DNA of 64,000 nucleotides from JALOLG01 sp963776935 (GCA_963776935.1 CAVZOP010000003.1:304906-368905), one strand, 5' to 3'; shown: positions 36,243 through 46,940, counted from the first letter of the stretch. The notes: a model not told the origin generated them from the sequence alone. Numbers and translations are program-made.

Positions 36243-37856
36243 CTACTTCGACTTGAAGAACTCGGTGGAGACCGACGTCTGACGGCTCGGTGTCGGTGGG
36301 TCGGGCCGGCTCGGGGGGTGGTCGGTCTGTTCTGGTGGTGGGCTCGATCTTGTCGTTGTTCGGTCATTCGATGAGTCCGCTGATCTTGACCAGGTTGTGG
36401 GCGAAGATGCCGTGGCCGCACCAGGTGCGGGCGCCGGCGAGCCCGTCGATGCGTGTGCGGTTGAGCCCGAAGTCGCGTTTGGCGCAGCTGATCCGTCCCT
36501 CGCAACCGGTGCGCCATCGGACCATCTTGCGGTACGCCCTACGGTTCTCGACTTGCGCGTCGCGCGGCGGTCGGTCTGCCTTTCGTCGGTAGCACGACGT
36601 AGCGCACACCGGCTTCGCGAAGGTCGATCTCGACGCCGTGTTCGCCGTAGCCGCGATCCGCGGTCACCGCCCTCGGTGCTCGACCGGCGCGGTGCTTGAT
36701 CCGTTGGATCGCCGGGGCGAGCATCGGCGCGTCGGGCGGGTTGCCCGCCTCAATGCTGTGATCGAGATCACGCCGTCTTCGTTGTCGACGAGCTGTGCCT
36801 TGTAGCCGAACTCGACCGGCTTCCCAAGCGACCCTTGGCGATCGGGCGGACATCGACGTCGTGCAACGACACCACCCCGCGTCGCGCCGGCCGGTATCTC
36901 ACCGGCGAGGCGCTGACGGGTCTGAGCGGCGATCTTGCGGGTCAACGCGGCGGTCTGTTCCAACTCGGCGATCACCGCACGGGTCCGGCCCGACGCCTGG
37001 GCACCGACGCTGCGCAGCGTGCGTCGTGCGTTGCGCACCACTACGTCGGCCTGCCCGGCGACCCGCTCGGCGATCCCCGCCAGGTCGAGGTTGATCCGGC
37101 GCACCTCGGCGAGCTTGTCGTCGGTTCGGCGTCGCAGGTTGGCGTTGATCGACCGTGCCCGCAACTGCACGGTGCGCGTCTTGTCGGCCAGTCGCAGTGC
37201 GTGTCGCCAACCCCATCGCCTGCAGCTTCTTGGCGTTCTTGACCATCTTGGCCACACCCTTCGCCAACAGCGACGAGTCCGACGGATACGCCACGTTGGC
37301 CGGCACCACCGTGGTGTCAGCGCGCACCCGGTTCGTCTTCAACACCCGCGCTTCGACGGCGCGGGCCAGCAACGCCTCGTTCAACCCGTTGACCGCCTGC
37401 TCCCCGCAGCGCGTCGTGATCTTCATCAACGTCGTCGGGTGCGGCACCCGGCCACCGAGTGGGATCCGACAGAACCGCTGCCAACCGATCGAGTCCGTCA
37501 CCTCCCGACACAACGTCTCGAACCCCAACCGGTACCGGTACTTCAAGAACATCAAGCGCAGGTACGTCTCGATCGGGATCGACGGCCGCCCCAACGAGGC
37601 ATGGAAGAACTCCCGATACGGCGCGAAGAACCGGGCGTCATCCAACAGCCGATCAACCCGCACCAGCTCGGCCGGCATCACCAACGCCTCCACCGGCAAC
37701 AACGACTCCCACAACGTCGCCTGATCACCTACCGTCCGCAACATCGATGGCTCCGATCCGTACTCGTACTACGGGTCGGAGCCATCATCCCCGATCACAC
37801 CCACCAACGCGAGCACCTCGCGGACCGACTACCAGGACTTTTTCAGGTCGAAGTAG
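36243..37856 (-). mobile_element. IS5-like insertion sequence with terminal inverted repeats and CTAG target duplication
   Basis: The element is 1,614 bp. Both ends read inward as CTACTTCGAC, then TTGAAGAA (left) or CTGAAAAA (right), so about 20 bases form the terminal inverted repeat. CTAG flanks it on both sides (36239-36242 and 37857-37860), a 4-bp duplication fitting the YTAR target of IS5-type elements. It holds one transposase frame set on the minus strand. Confidence 0.9.
36364..37744 (-). pseudogene. IS5/ISNCY-type transposase, several frame breaks
   Basis: From ATG 37744: the DUF772-type N-terminal domain (FFHASLGRPSIPIETYLRLM, LCREVTDSIGWQRFCRIP), then VLKTNRVRADTTVVPANVAY with the first catalytic Asp. 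After a break near 37200 a Lys/Arg-rich middle follows, then a break near 36800, then TADRGYGEHGVEIDL (second Asp region). After another break near 36600 come MVRWRTGCEGRISCAKRDFG and GLNRTRIDGLAGARTWCGHG with the Glu region. At least three indels are needed for about 460 residues. Ends of the element are intact, so it may be functional in reality. Confidence 0.8.
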
Positions 37857-38213
37857 CTAGCGGCACGCTTTTGGAGCGTTCCGCGCCGTACTGCCCAGGG
37901 ACTTGGGCCGGTAGCGCAGTGCCAGCACGGACGGCCTTTCGGCAACCCGTCTCCTGCGGGTGTAATAGCGCCATTCGGAGAATGGGCGACCCTCGCTGCT
38001 GTTGCACGACCTGCACACGGGCAGGATGTTGCCGAGCGTGTGGCGCCCGCCACGGGCGATCGGGAGGACGTGCTCCGCCGCCAGTGGGCCGACGAGACCG
38101 CAATAGGCGCACAGGTACTCGTGACGGTCGCGGAGCCACACCCAGTCGGCCTCAGTTAGTGTGCCCATGTCCTCGGCCGACAGGGCGACCTTCGGTCGCT
38201 CGCGCTCGCACAT
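37857..38213 (-). CDS. HNH endonuclease
   Basis: A 118-residue protein with a compact HNH fold: YLCAYCGLVGPLAAEHVLPI (CxxC and catalytic His, near 33-52), RGGRHTLGNILPVCRSCNSS (Asn and second CxxC, near 54-73). The four Cys should bind zinc. It may be a homing-type or defence nuclease; nothing nearby decides. The start ATG 38213 lies inside the left edge of repeat R8. The stop TAG at 37857 is the other strand of the CTAG duplicated by the IS5-like element, so before the insertion this gene and the lipoprotein gene overlapped tail to tail. Confidence 0.8.
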   Translation of the reverse strand: MCERERPKVALSAEDMGTLTEADWVWLRDRHEYLCAYCGLVGPLAAEHVLPIARGGRHTLGNILPVCRSCNSSEGRPFSEWRYYTRRRRVAERPSVLALRYRPKSLGSTARNAPKACR

Positions 38214-38305
38214 GGTGCCCGGTGGGGCGCGGCTCGCATGCCACTGCCGCGCACAGATCATCCTGATCGATCTGTAGGTGCCCCAGAACGCCGGTTGCGG
38301 GCGGC
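38212..38305. repeat. dispersed palindrome family, copy R8 (left and centre)
   Basis: GGGGCGCGGCTCGCATGCC, CGCGCACAGATCATCCTGAT, CGATCTGTAGGTGCCCCAG and AACGCCGG match R4 almost base for base. The right arm is not recognisable, being overlapped by the end of a phosphotransferase remnant. Confidence 0.7.
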
Positions 38306-38728
38306 GGAGGGCGACGGTGCGGCTGCCGGGGCGGACCGATCCAGGAAATCGCGGAGGATGCGGGGCCAGCCCCGCGACTGATCGACGTCGGGGAAGATGC
38401 CGAGTAGGTCGTCGGAGTGCTGGCAGCGGGGCGCCATAGCTGGCGATCCATCGTTGGCCGGCGGCGAGGACTCGCGCTCGTGGTCGCTGAACGGCGCACC
38501 GCGTACTGCCTCGTAGTCGGCGACGAAGCCGTCGAGCTGCGCCAGGGTCGGCAGTGGGTCGGGCCGCTCGAGCCGCCCGTCGATCGGGTGCATCACCGAT
38601 GCGCTGCCGACCAACGCTGGTTCGGGGACCAGGGCGACGGAGTCCCAGTCGTAGATGGCCGACACCTGGTTGTCGGAGAACGCCAGGTTCTGCACCCGTA
38701 ACCACGACGCCGGCGCCGCGGACAGCAT
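38258..38728 (-). pseudogene. aminoglycoside phosphotransferase (APH)-like remnant
   Basis: The frame gives WLRVQNLAFSDNQVSAIYDW and DSVALVPEPALVGSA, the C-lobe of APH-type kinases with the metal-binding DWDS. It then runs through LPTLAQLDGFVADYEAVRG to the end region CQHSDDLLGIFPDVDQSRGW. A short segment (VLAAGQRWIASYGA) fits only in another frame, so two compensating indels lie near 38470 and 38440. The catalytic HGD motif and the whole N-lobe are missing upstream. The last residues come from repeat R8. Confidence 0.6.
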
Positions 38729-38803
38729 CGTCCATGCTCCGGTGTGGGCGAGGCTGGTTGGCCGGGGCGGTTCTCGGGAGCGAGGGTGTGCAGCTACACC
38801 ATG

Positions 38804-39547
38804 TCAATGCCGGGCATCGTTGCTGGCCGTGCCGAGCACCTGGCCGGGTGCGGGCGCCTCGCCGACGTCGATGGCAGCGTGGCGCATGGACCAGTCGTGG
38901 AGGAGTCCGTGCACGTCGAGCCGGTCGATGGCGTCGATCGCCTTGGTCGCCTTCTTCGTCGAGTCGCGTCCGAGGAAGCCGCGCACGAGCCACATGCGAG
39001 CGAGGCGGGTCAGCGGGATCCGCCGGGCATCGAGCGTCGGCGCGCGCTCCGGCTTGATGTACAACTCGACCGCCGCCCGCTTGACCAACGCCGGGTCGGC
39101 GGGGCGTCCGGTCACCGCTTCGATGCGCGACGCGAGGTACGACCCGATGACCTGGACCTCGCGCACGCCGACCCGCAGCCGCGCCGCCACGGCCGCTGTG
39201 GTCGTGGCCGTCAACACGAGCGGCACCCGCTTCACGCCGGGGATCTTGCGGACGATCGCGAGCCGCCGGATGACGGGCGTCGCGACCATCGCGATCTTCT
39301 GGATCTGGTCGGCGATCTCGCGCTGGTCAGTCGCCCCGCCCTTGAGGAGCTTCTTCGCCTGTGATGCAGTCACCGGACGATCGTCGCGGCCCAGCACCGC
39401 GTCGATCGCTCGGTCGTACAACGAGCCGACCATCGCCACGACCTCCGCGGCGCGTTCTCGCGTCAAGTCGGCCATCTTTCGGGCGACCTGGCGAGCCCGG
39501 CCGGGCTCGGCTGGCGGCGTCGGTGAATCGGGCGGCGACCAATTCAC
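38804..39547 (-). CDS. hypothetical protein (247 aa)
   Basis: Not recognised. It starts at GTG 39547, overlapping the preceding small gene by GTGA. A Pro-rich start is followed by a basic amphipathic helix (VARKMADLTRERAAEVV). A hydrophobic centre (VPLVLTATTTAAVAARL, near 112-128) looks like one or two membrane-associated helices. A basic C-terminal half completes it. The texture recalls small EcsC-like membrane-associated proteins, but I see no diagnostic motif. Intact frame and normal codon use. Confidence 0.5.
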   Translation of the reverse strand: MNWSPPDSPTPPAEPGRARQVARKMADLTRERAAEVVAMVGSLYDRAIDAVLGRDDRPVTASQAKKLLKGGATDQREIADQIQKIAMVATPVIRRLAIVRKIPGVKRVPLVLTATTTAAVAARLRVGVREVQVIGSYLASRIEAVTGRPADPALVKRAAVELYIKPERAPTLDARRIPLTRLARMWLVRGFLGRDSTKKATKAIDAIDRLDVHGLLHDWSMRHAAIDVGEAPAPGQVLGTASNDARH

Positions 39548-39777
39548 CCGATCATCCCTCGCATCCCGTCGATCCAGTCGTCGGCCTCGTGCCAGCCGCT
39601 GTCGGCGTGCTCACGCGTCGCGGCCGCGTCCGCTCCGGCTCGCGGAGAGCCCTCGTGCACCGGCCCCACCGCCTCCGTCGTCGAGTTTGCGGCGCGAACG
39701 TCCACGTCGGGCAGGTTCGCCTCGAGAGAGTCGGCGCAGTGCACCGTCGCCATCGGCATCGACACCACCGTCTCCAC
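39544..39777 (-). CDS. small acidic hypothetical protein (77 aa)
   Basis: A short frame ending in GTGA overlap with the 247-residue gene, which supports it as a real, co-translated partner. The product is acidic (ADSLEANL, DVDVRAANS, HEADDWIDG) without signal or membrane segment. No family is recognised. Confidence 0.4.
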   Translation of the reverse strand: METVVSMPMATVHCADSLEANLPDVDVRAANSTTEAVGPVHEGSPRAGADAAATREHADSGWHEADDWIDGMRGMIG

Positions 39778-39845
39778 GTCACCGCGTTCTCGTACCCCGT
39801 TGCCCCATCACGCAGTGCTCCACGTGGAGCACGAACTCGCGCTGG

Positions 39846-40925
39846 ATGAGGAGGTCATTGGGGGAACGACTAGACGGGCGTGCTCGACACCGACGCGATG
39901 ACGGAGGCAGCACTGTCGCCTCAACCATGGCGACATCGACCACGACCACGGAGCCACTGTCCACTCCGACCACAGAAGCGACGACCACGGCACCGCCCAC
40001 CACGATGACAACACCGACATCGACGATGGAGCCACCCGCGCTTGCCCTCATCCGGGACATCGAGCAAGCCGGAGCCCTGGCCATCAACACCTCTGGAAAC
40101 GCCGACTGGGTGACGATCGCGGGCGACTCGGCTTGGCTGGCCAACATCGGGACGGGGATCACCCGCTACGACCTGGCCACCGGCGACATGCTCGGCGAAG
40201 TCGAGATGACGCACGACATCTGCCTCGCCATGGACGAAGGATTCGGCTCGCTGTGGGTCGGCGACTGCGACGACCACACGCTCTTGCGAATTGACGTAGC
40301 CACAGGCGAGCTTGTGGCGACCATCGACCTCCCCTTTGCCGGCATCGCCGGGGAGTCGTCCGTGGCCGTGGGCGACGACGGCGTCTGGATGATGTCGACG
40401 GGCACGCAGCCCGACCTCGTGCGCATCGACCCGGCAACGAACGAGGTGGCGAACACCTTCCCAGCGCCCCACGGCGCCACCGCCATGCGGGCCGGTGACG
40501 GCTCGCTGTGGATCACCCGAGCCAGCACCGGCCAGCTGCTACGAGTCGACCCGGCGACGGGTCAAGAGCTGGCTGAGATCGCCATCGCCCCCAAGAGCAC
40601 CTTCCTCGCCTACGGGGAGGGCGGCGTCTGGACCCTGGGCACGGCGACCGGTGAGGTCGCCCACATCGACCCCGCGACCAACTCCGTGGTAGCGACCATC
40701 CCCACCGGAGGGCGCGTCGACCACGGCGACATCGCCGTGGGCGGCGGCTACGTCTGGGCCCGGATCGCCGACGCCCTCATCGCCCAGATCGACCCCACCA
40801 CCGACATCGTGGTGGCCCGCTACGGGCCGCAGCCAACCAGCAGCGGCGGCGTCGACGCCGACGACCAGGCCGTCTGGGTCTCCGACTACCTCGACGAGAC
40901 CATCTGGCGCCTGCCCCTGGACTGA
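39846..40925 (+). CDS. beta-propeller (YncE/Vgb-like) protein
   Basis: About 359 residues. After a Thr/Pro-rich segment (STTTTEPLSTPTTEATTTAP) come seven propeller-like repeats with the pattern DGxxWxx..G.L.RIDPATG (for example GSLWVGDCDDHTLLRIDVAT and GGVWTLGTATGEVAHIDPAT). Such proteins bind ligands or partners outside the cell. Unexpectedly no signal peptide or lipobox precedes the linker: from ATG 39846 the first 25 residues are Arg-rich. The real signal may be lost by an indel, or the true start is ATG 39927. No enzyme residues are evident. Confidence 0.7.
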   Translation: MRRSLGERLDGRARHRRDDGGSTVASTMATSTTTTEPLSTPTTEATTTAPPTTMTTPTSTMEPPALALIRDIEQAGALAINTSGNADWVTIAGDSAWLANIGTGITRYDLATGDMLGEVEMTHDICLAMDEGFGSLWVGDCDDHTLLRIDVATGELVATIDLPFAGIAGESSVAVGDDGVWMMSTGTQPDLVRIDPATNEVANTFPAPHGATAMRAGDGSLWITRASTGQLLRVDPATGQELAEIAIAPKSTFLAYGEGGVWTLGTATGEVAHIDPATNSVVATIPTGGRVDHGDIAVGGGYVWARIADALIAQIDPTTDIVVARYGPQPTSSGGVDADDQAVWVSDYLDETIWRLPLD

Positions 40926-41009
40926 TTGGGAACGGCTCGTCGAGCACAGCGCGGAACGGTCAGGGCCCTCGAAGTGCCGGACTAGATGCATGGATTCCTC
41001 GGCAAGTGA

Positions 41010-41276
41010 ACCTGGGAGCCACGCAACAACGGTGTCTTCGCCTTCCACGGGCTGGCGACCCACTCGCCGCCGGGATGCGCGGGAGGCGACAGCGGCGACC
41101 GCACCTTCGAACCCGTGTCGAACAGGTCCGCAACGACGTTCAAGGTCGTGGGCGACGCCCTCCCGATCGACGTGCTGGACTCGACCAAGCGCTTCGTCGC
41201 CATCGAGGCACGGCAGATTCCGACTCTCGAGTCGCCATCCGCTCCCGGCGACGTGCGGGCTCAATTTGCGACATAA
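41010..41276 (+). pseudogene. gene fragment behind an in-frame TGA
   Basis: A frame with G/C-ending codons reads WEPRNNGVFAFHGLATHSPP and ends VRAQFAT at TAA 41274-41276. Upstream in the same frame is ATG 40986, MHGFLGK, then TGA (41007-41009). Either the start of a larger gene was lost or a nonsense change separates seven codons. No domain is recognised. The remaining bases 40926-41009 and 41277-41405 show nothing. Confidence 0.3.
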
Positions 41277-41405
41277 CACGTGTCCGAGAAATCCGGTTCG
41301 TCACCAGGCCGAAGTCGATGCGCCGCCGACGCCGTGCGAACGAGACGTGCGCATAACGACGGTGATGGCGCGTCCGCACTCACGGCCTGGCCGAATCGCG
41401 AGGAA

Positions 41406-41490
41406 CGCCGAATGCCGCTCCGCGCTCGTGCTGACGAGCCCGATCGCGCACAGATCATCCGATCTGTAGCTGTCCCACAACGCCGGGATG
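41406..41490. repeat. dispersed palindrome family, copy R9
   Basis: CGCCGAATGCCGCTCCGCGC (left end), CTGACGAGCCCGATCG, CGCACAGATC-ATCC-GATCTGTAG (7-bp hairpin ACAGATC/GATCTGT), then CCCACAACGCCGGG. This is the cleanest example of the left arm and centre. A right arm is not evident in 41491-41560. Confidence 0.7.
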
Positions 41491-41749
41491 CGGACGCGGG
41501 ATTGCTGAACCTGCTGCGATCCGGCTCCTCAGGAGGATGAACGACACCTTGCCTTCTTTGACCTCCGATCACCCGCGATGATCGCCACTCGGCACGATAT
41601 CTCTCTGAGTCTGTGACGAACAGCGCTCGATGGTGCCGGGTTCGGTTCATGTATCGACGTACTGATGGCGTCACGTGGGACGGCCGGCTGCTCCGTGGCC
41701 CAGGGGTGGTTGGACGACGGGGGTGAGCTGCTGCCGTAGAGTTTGCGCG

Positions 41750-44700
41750 GTGCCGGGGACGGTGAAGCCCGTTCGAGGGACGTGGACGGTGATGTTCACT
41801 GATCTCGTCGAGTCCACGTCGCGGCGCGTGCGAGTGGGAGACGACGAGTACGACAGGTTCATCGGCGAACATGTTCGGGTCACCACCCGGACGGTCGAGC
41901 GCAGCGGCGGTCGAGTTGTGAAGTTCACGGGTGATGGTGTGATGGCCGTGTTCGCGAGCGCGAGCGATGCGCTCGATGCGGCGGTCGGCTGTCAGGTTGA
42001 TGGTCAGGGTCTGCAGAGCTGGGCGGCAGGATCGTTGTTGCGTGTGGGGCTCAGCGTCGGCGACGTGGTGATCGGAGATGATGATCCGCAGGGCACGCCT
42101 GTCGTTGAGGCTGCGCGTCTGTGTTCGGCTGCGCAGCCGGGACAGATCTTGTGTAGCACGCGCTGGTGAGTGCGGTCGCTGGATCGCGTTCTCCGTACGG
42201 GGTGATCGATGTCGGAGAGTTGCTGTTGAAGGGGTTGGCCGGTCCGCTTGCGGCTTGTGAAGTGGCGTGGGATCTGGTCGACGACGCGCCGCAGCTTCCA
42301 CCCGTGCTCGATCAGGTTGGGAGGGCGCCGTTCGTCGGTCGTGACGCTGATCTCGCTCGCGCGCAGGATGTGTGGCGTACGGTGCTTGAGACCGGGTCGA
42401 GTCGAGTCCTGTTGGTTGCGGGCGACCCCGGGATTGGCAAGACTCGACTGTCGCGAGAACTGGCGTTGTCGGTCGCATCGGGGGCGATTGTGCTCGCGGG
42501 GCGAGCGGAACCGATTGCGGCACATCCTCTTGCGCCGGTCGTTGTCGCGGTGTCGGAACATCTCCGCACACTCGATGCGCGGCATCGGGACGAGTTGCTG
42601 GCCGGGTTGGACGAGCTTGGCGGTTTCCTTCCCAGTCTCGGCAGTGGGTCGCGGGCTCCGAGGGCGAGGTCTGCAGGTGACCCTGGGCCGGAGCGTGTTC
42701 GGATCTTTGATGAGCTCACGGTGCTACTTGGAAGATTGGCCGACGATCGGCCCGTGCTGTTCGTGCTCGACGATGTTCACTGGGCTGACCGTGCAACCCT
42801 TTTGATGCTTCACTACTTGGTGAGCGATGCGACGCCGGCGCGGCTGATGTTGGTTCTCACGTATCGCGACGGCGAGATTGGTCGACGGCATCCGCTGGCT
42901 GAGCTCGTCTCGGGCCTGCAACGGCACGGGTCGACCGCGCGGATCGGGCTCCGCGGCTTGACGGGCGAGAGTGTCGAGCAGCTGATCAGTGTTCTGGGTG
43001 AGCAGACACTCAACGCCGAGGGCGCCGAGATCGCTCGGCGGATCCACGCCGAGACCGGTGGTAACCCGTTCTTCGTGACCGAGGTCTTGCGGCATCTCAC
43101 TGAGAGCGGTGTGGTGGTGCACGTGGATGGGCGATGGCGGCTCGATGTCCCGCTCGAACAAGTTGGATTGCCGGAGAGCGTTCGGGATGTGGTCGGGCGG
43201 CGACTGTCGGCTTTGCCCGAGGGTGCTGACGACGTGCTGCAGGTCATCGCGGTGGCAGGACGGGAAGCTGACGTCGAGCTCGTGATCGATGTCTCCCACG
43301 AGAGTCGCGATGCAGTTCTGGACTCGATCGACGCGGCAACTCGTTCCGGCCTCCTCGTCGAGGTCGCTGGCGGCGATCGATTCGCGTTCTGCCACGGAAT
43401 CGTGCGAGAGGTCGTACTGGGTGAGTGCACCTCGGCTCGCAGGCGACGATTGCACGAGCAGGTCGCGCGTTCGCTCGAGACGAACACTCGGAACATTGAC
43501 GACGTCGTTCCCGAGCTCGCGATGCACTGGCGGGAAGCAGGCGTCGTCGAGCCGGCAATCCGCTTCATGCGGCGCGCCGCCGAGCTCGCCCTCGATCGGG
43601 TCGCGTACGAGGAGGCGGAGCACCTGCTACGGGACGCGCTCGAGCTCGTCCCTGCCAACGAGACGAGAGCGCGGGCCGAGCTGCTCCTGATGATCGGCCG
43701 CGCGTGCTACAAGGCTGGTCAACGACCTCGCGGGAACGACGCCGTGTGGGCGGCGGGCGAACATGCGAGACAGCTCCGCGACCCTGAGCTGCTCACCGAC
43801 GCGGCGCTGGCGTACGGGGGGTTCTGGGGGTTCATGGTCGATCCCGACGACTTGCGCGGCCATCAGTTGCTGACCGAAGCACTCCCGGTCGCTCCCGATC
43901 AAAGTCGACGAGCACAGCTCGCCGCATCACTGGCCTCGAGGCCCACGCCACCCCTCGCGCCCGACCACCGCGTCCAGCTCGCAGACTCTGCGCTCTCCGC
44001 GATCGACCCGAACATCGACCCGCGAGCGGCCGCGTCGACATACTTCCGGGTGATCTGGGCGTTCGAGATCATCGACAACTGCAGCGACTCGGGGTTGCGC
44101 GTCGCCGACGACTTCGTCGCGTGCGCGACACGTCTTCCCGACCTCGAATTCCTGCTGTTGGCGCACGAGTGGCGAGGAAGACTTCGCTTGCGAGTCGGCG
44201 ACGTCACCGGCGCAAATGCCGACCTCGATGTGCGTGACGAGCTCGCGGTGCGACTCCGGCGACCGGAATACCTGTGGTCCGCGGCGATGCGCCGAACTGC
44301 CAGCGCGTTGAGTTCTGGTCGTTTCGACGAGGTCGAATTCGAGCACATCCCCGCAGTCGTTGCAGCCGCCGCCAGCTGCTTCGGCGACGTCATTGCCGAG
44401 TACTACCGGGTGAGCATTCTGCTGAACCTCCGGGCCGTACAGCATCGTTTCGACGAGGTCCGCGACAAGGTGGAGGCGGTCAGCGCAGAGCCGACCGGGA
44501 TCTGGCCGGTCATCTCCGCAGTCGAGTCGAACGATCGCGACGTACTCGATTCACGCCTCCAACACGGGATACCGGGATCACTCGTGCGAGGTGACGTATC
44601 AACCACCTACCTGTGGCCGGTGTACGCTGCACGGGCAGCCGTGATCCTGCGCGACACGGACTCTGCGCAGGCTCTGCTTCCGCGTTTTCTGCGATGGCCC

Positions 44701-44991
44701 AGCGCGCCCGCCTCCGCCTTTGAAATCTCTTCGATGGGCGCGAACGCGCACTGGGCCGGACGGCTGCAACTGCTGCTCGGAGACCTCGACGACGCGGTGT
44801 CGCTCTTGGAGCGAGCACTCGACCTCTACGCAGACTGGGGACATCGCGCGTGGTCGGTACACGGTGCATGGGACCTTGCCGGCGCCCTCCGCACGCGTGG
44901 CGCAGCCAACGATCAAGAGCACGCCGATGAGTTGTACGCCACAGCCTCTGCCGAAGCAGCAGCGCTGGGCATCATGGCCCCCTTCCCGTGA
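41750..44991 (+). pseudogene. class III adenylate cyclase-AAA ATPase-TPR protein, one frameshift
   Basis: From GTG 41750: a cyclase homology domain with MFTDLVEST (metal-binding Asp) and VVKFTGDGVMAVF (second Asp), up to PGQILCST, where the frame breaks near 42165. The next frame continues VSAVAGSRSPYGVIDVGELL, then AAA domain FVGRDADLARAQ, P-loop GDPGIGKT, Walker B VLFVLDDVHWA, and a long TPR-like helical C-terminal half. Total length is about 1,080 residues. Such cyclase-ATPase-TPR proteins are common in Actinomycetota; some have degenerate cyclase centres. No HTH is seen at the C-terminus, so it may signal by cAMP or protein contacts rather than DNA binding. Confidence 0.8.
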
Positions 44992-45492
44992 GCGCCGCGG
45001 ATCCAGGACGTTGTTCCGCAGCCGGTGCGACGACGCGCCGAGCACCCGGCACTGCAGCGCTCGACCCGTTCACGCGTAATGGAGACAGCAGACCACGGAG
45101 CACGTCTTCGTCAGGCATGACGATGACTACGCGTGGCCGTGCAGATGTCCACAACGGCCGGGTTCGAAACGTTCAGCTGCATGAGTGCCGGTGGCTTGCG
45201 TCCCTTCGAGCGCCCGATCGTCGTCGATGTGTGCGGAGCAAACCGGCGAGTTATTGTCGTGTCACATGCTCGGAGCACGGCCGCGGCGCTTCCGCGGTCT
45301 ACGGCCGCGGCAGGCCAGGCGCCAGTCTGAGGTGTGAGGAGTGCCGATTGATTGTCGGTGATTTCAACCCTTGTGGCGAGTCCTCGCAGCGTCATTGTTC
45401 GTGAGTCGGTGTCGTGATGGCGTCAGGCCGGAGCGGTCACCAGAGGCGCGAACTCGTCTCGCCGACGCAGGGTCACCGACGCTGGGTGACGC
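44992..45492. other. gene-free stretch
   Basis: No convincing coding frame. A GC-rich inverted repeat around 45284-45315 (CCGCGGCGCTTCCGCGG and GGCCGCGGC) may be a terminator for the cyclase gene. Nothing else is evident. Confidence 0.5.
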
Positions 45493-46298
45493 TTATAGAC
45501 GGCGGCTGATCACGCGGCGCTCTACGCCGAGTTCCTCGTCGCTCGCGACCAGAGACACTGACGGCTGACCCAGCGGATCCCACCCCCAGGCGAACAGCGT
45601 GATTGGGACGCTTTCCGGGTCTCGCCCTGCGGTGCTCACGAGTTCCTCGAACTTCGCGATGGCCACCGCGACGCCGCCAAGTTGGCCGAGTGCGACATCG
45701 ATCGGGTACCGCTCGTCGGCAAGCTCGGCGGCGCGGCGCATGCCGAGCAAGCCTGATCGACCGAAGCCGATTGGCAGCGGAGACTGACGTGGTTTCGGGT
45801 ACACCCGAGACCTCTTGAAGTTCTCCCAGCGACCGTGAGACTCGGGCTCGTCCTCCGTCCAGATCACGTGAAGGGCACGAACCCGCTCGAACAACGCGCT
45901 GTACCGGGATCCGAACGGGACGTCCAGGGGGTAGGCGAGTTTCTCAGGTAACCAGCCGACACCGAAGCGGAGCCGACCATTTCGGGAGAACTCGAGCGTG
46001 GCGACCTGGCACGCGAGATCGAGCAGGTGATGCTCGAGGATCATCGATACTCCCGTCGCGAGGACCAAGTCGGTCGTGGCCATCCCCGCCGTTGCCAACG
46101 AGATGAGTGGGTCCATCAGACGGACGTAACTGTCGGACTCCTCGTCGCCGAGGACCGGCACCGGCTCGTGGACAACCGGGATGTGGCTGTGTTCGGGCAA
46201 GCAAATCGAAGTCGTATCCGCGATTATCTCAACTCCGTTGCCAGAATCGCTGGCGGAATACCGCGGTCGGTGTTCAGCGAGAAGTATCCGAGACGCAC
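45493..46298 (-). pseudogene. LLM-class F420-type oxidoreductase, N-terminal frame breaks
   Basis: The true start is probably GTG 46298, after GGGAGG at five bases, reading RLGYFSLNTDRGIPPAILA before a stop. About 15 codons later another frame supplies LPEHSHIPV and all the rest: GMATTDLVLATGVSMILEHH, GRLRFGVGWLPEK, FGRSGLLGMRRAAELADERY and the C-terminal barrel. Two indels near 46210-46235 are needed. Luciferase-like monooxygenases of this group use coenzyme F420 in actinobacteria; the substrate is unknown. Length 268 residues fits TIGR03619-like members. Confidence 0.75.
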
Positions 46299-46733
46299 GA
46301 GACCTCCCGAACGCATTATTCAAGGTCGCCAGACGTAACGCGTGACCGTCACGACCGCTCGTGCTCGTCGGCGCGATAATCAACCAGGTCGCGTGCTAAA
46401 GCGGACAGGAGGCTGTCACATCGCCCCGAGGCAACGACAGCTCCCGACCTCGAGCCCCGGGAGCAAGGTTGCCTGGGCAGCGCTCCGCTACGTCCTCGTG
46501 GGCGCGACGGGAGCACTGTCCGTACGGGTGAGGGAGCGCAGGCTCGGCGACGTCCAGATACCGGCGCGAGTCGTCCGTCGCTTTCGCAAGGCCACACTCC
46601 CGCCATCTGCTCGCGTCTCGGCTCCAAGGAGGGTGTCCCAGAACGTGCTCTCCATCCACATCGCGAGGGTGCCCTCCAACGCCGGATATGTGGGTGTCGA
46701 GGATCGCATCGAGCGGAGCGCTATCGGCGCGCC

Positions 46734-46940
46734 CTACGCGGGCTGTTCGACTACCGGAATATCTACGCGGCTCGGCACGAGCCGACCGAACGGCGACCAC
46801 GAGCTGGCCCGCTCGCCGAGCACATGTCCAACTGTCCACTCGGCCAGGAGCGACGGGCGATGCACGATCTCATCGGTCAACCCGGCGATGACGTCGGCGA
46901 GCTCCGCGATCTCGGACTCACTCCACGTGCGAGCCACCAC
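46734..46940 (-). pseudogene. MDMPI/DinB-like N-terminal fragment
   Basis: From GTG 46940 the frame reads WSESEIAELADVIAGLTDEI and LLAEWTVGHVLGERA, the N-terminal helix and the WTVxxVLxH region of mycothiol-dependent isomerase-like proteins, then ends at 46734. No matching continuation was found, so it is a truncated or shattered gene. The rest of 46299-47105 shows only short competing frames. Confidence 0.3.

Noticed and set aside
42160..42175. Programmed ribosomal frameshift in the cyclase-ATPase gene
   Set aside because: No slippery heptamer or downstream structure stands out, and similar breaks occur in unrelated genes, so an error or mutation is simpler.
45150..45185. GGGTTCGAAAC as a tRNA T-loop
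   Set aside because: Flanking bases do not pair as a T-stem and no cloverleaf fits.
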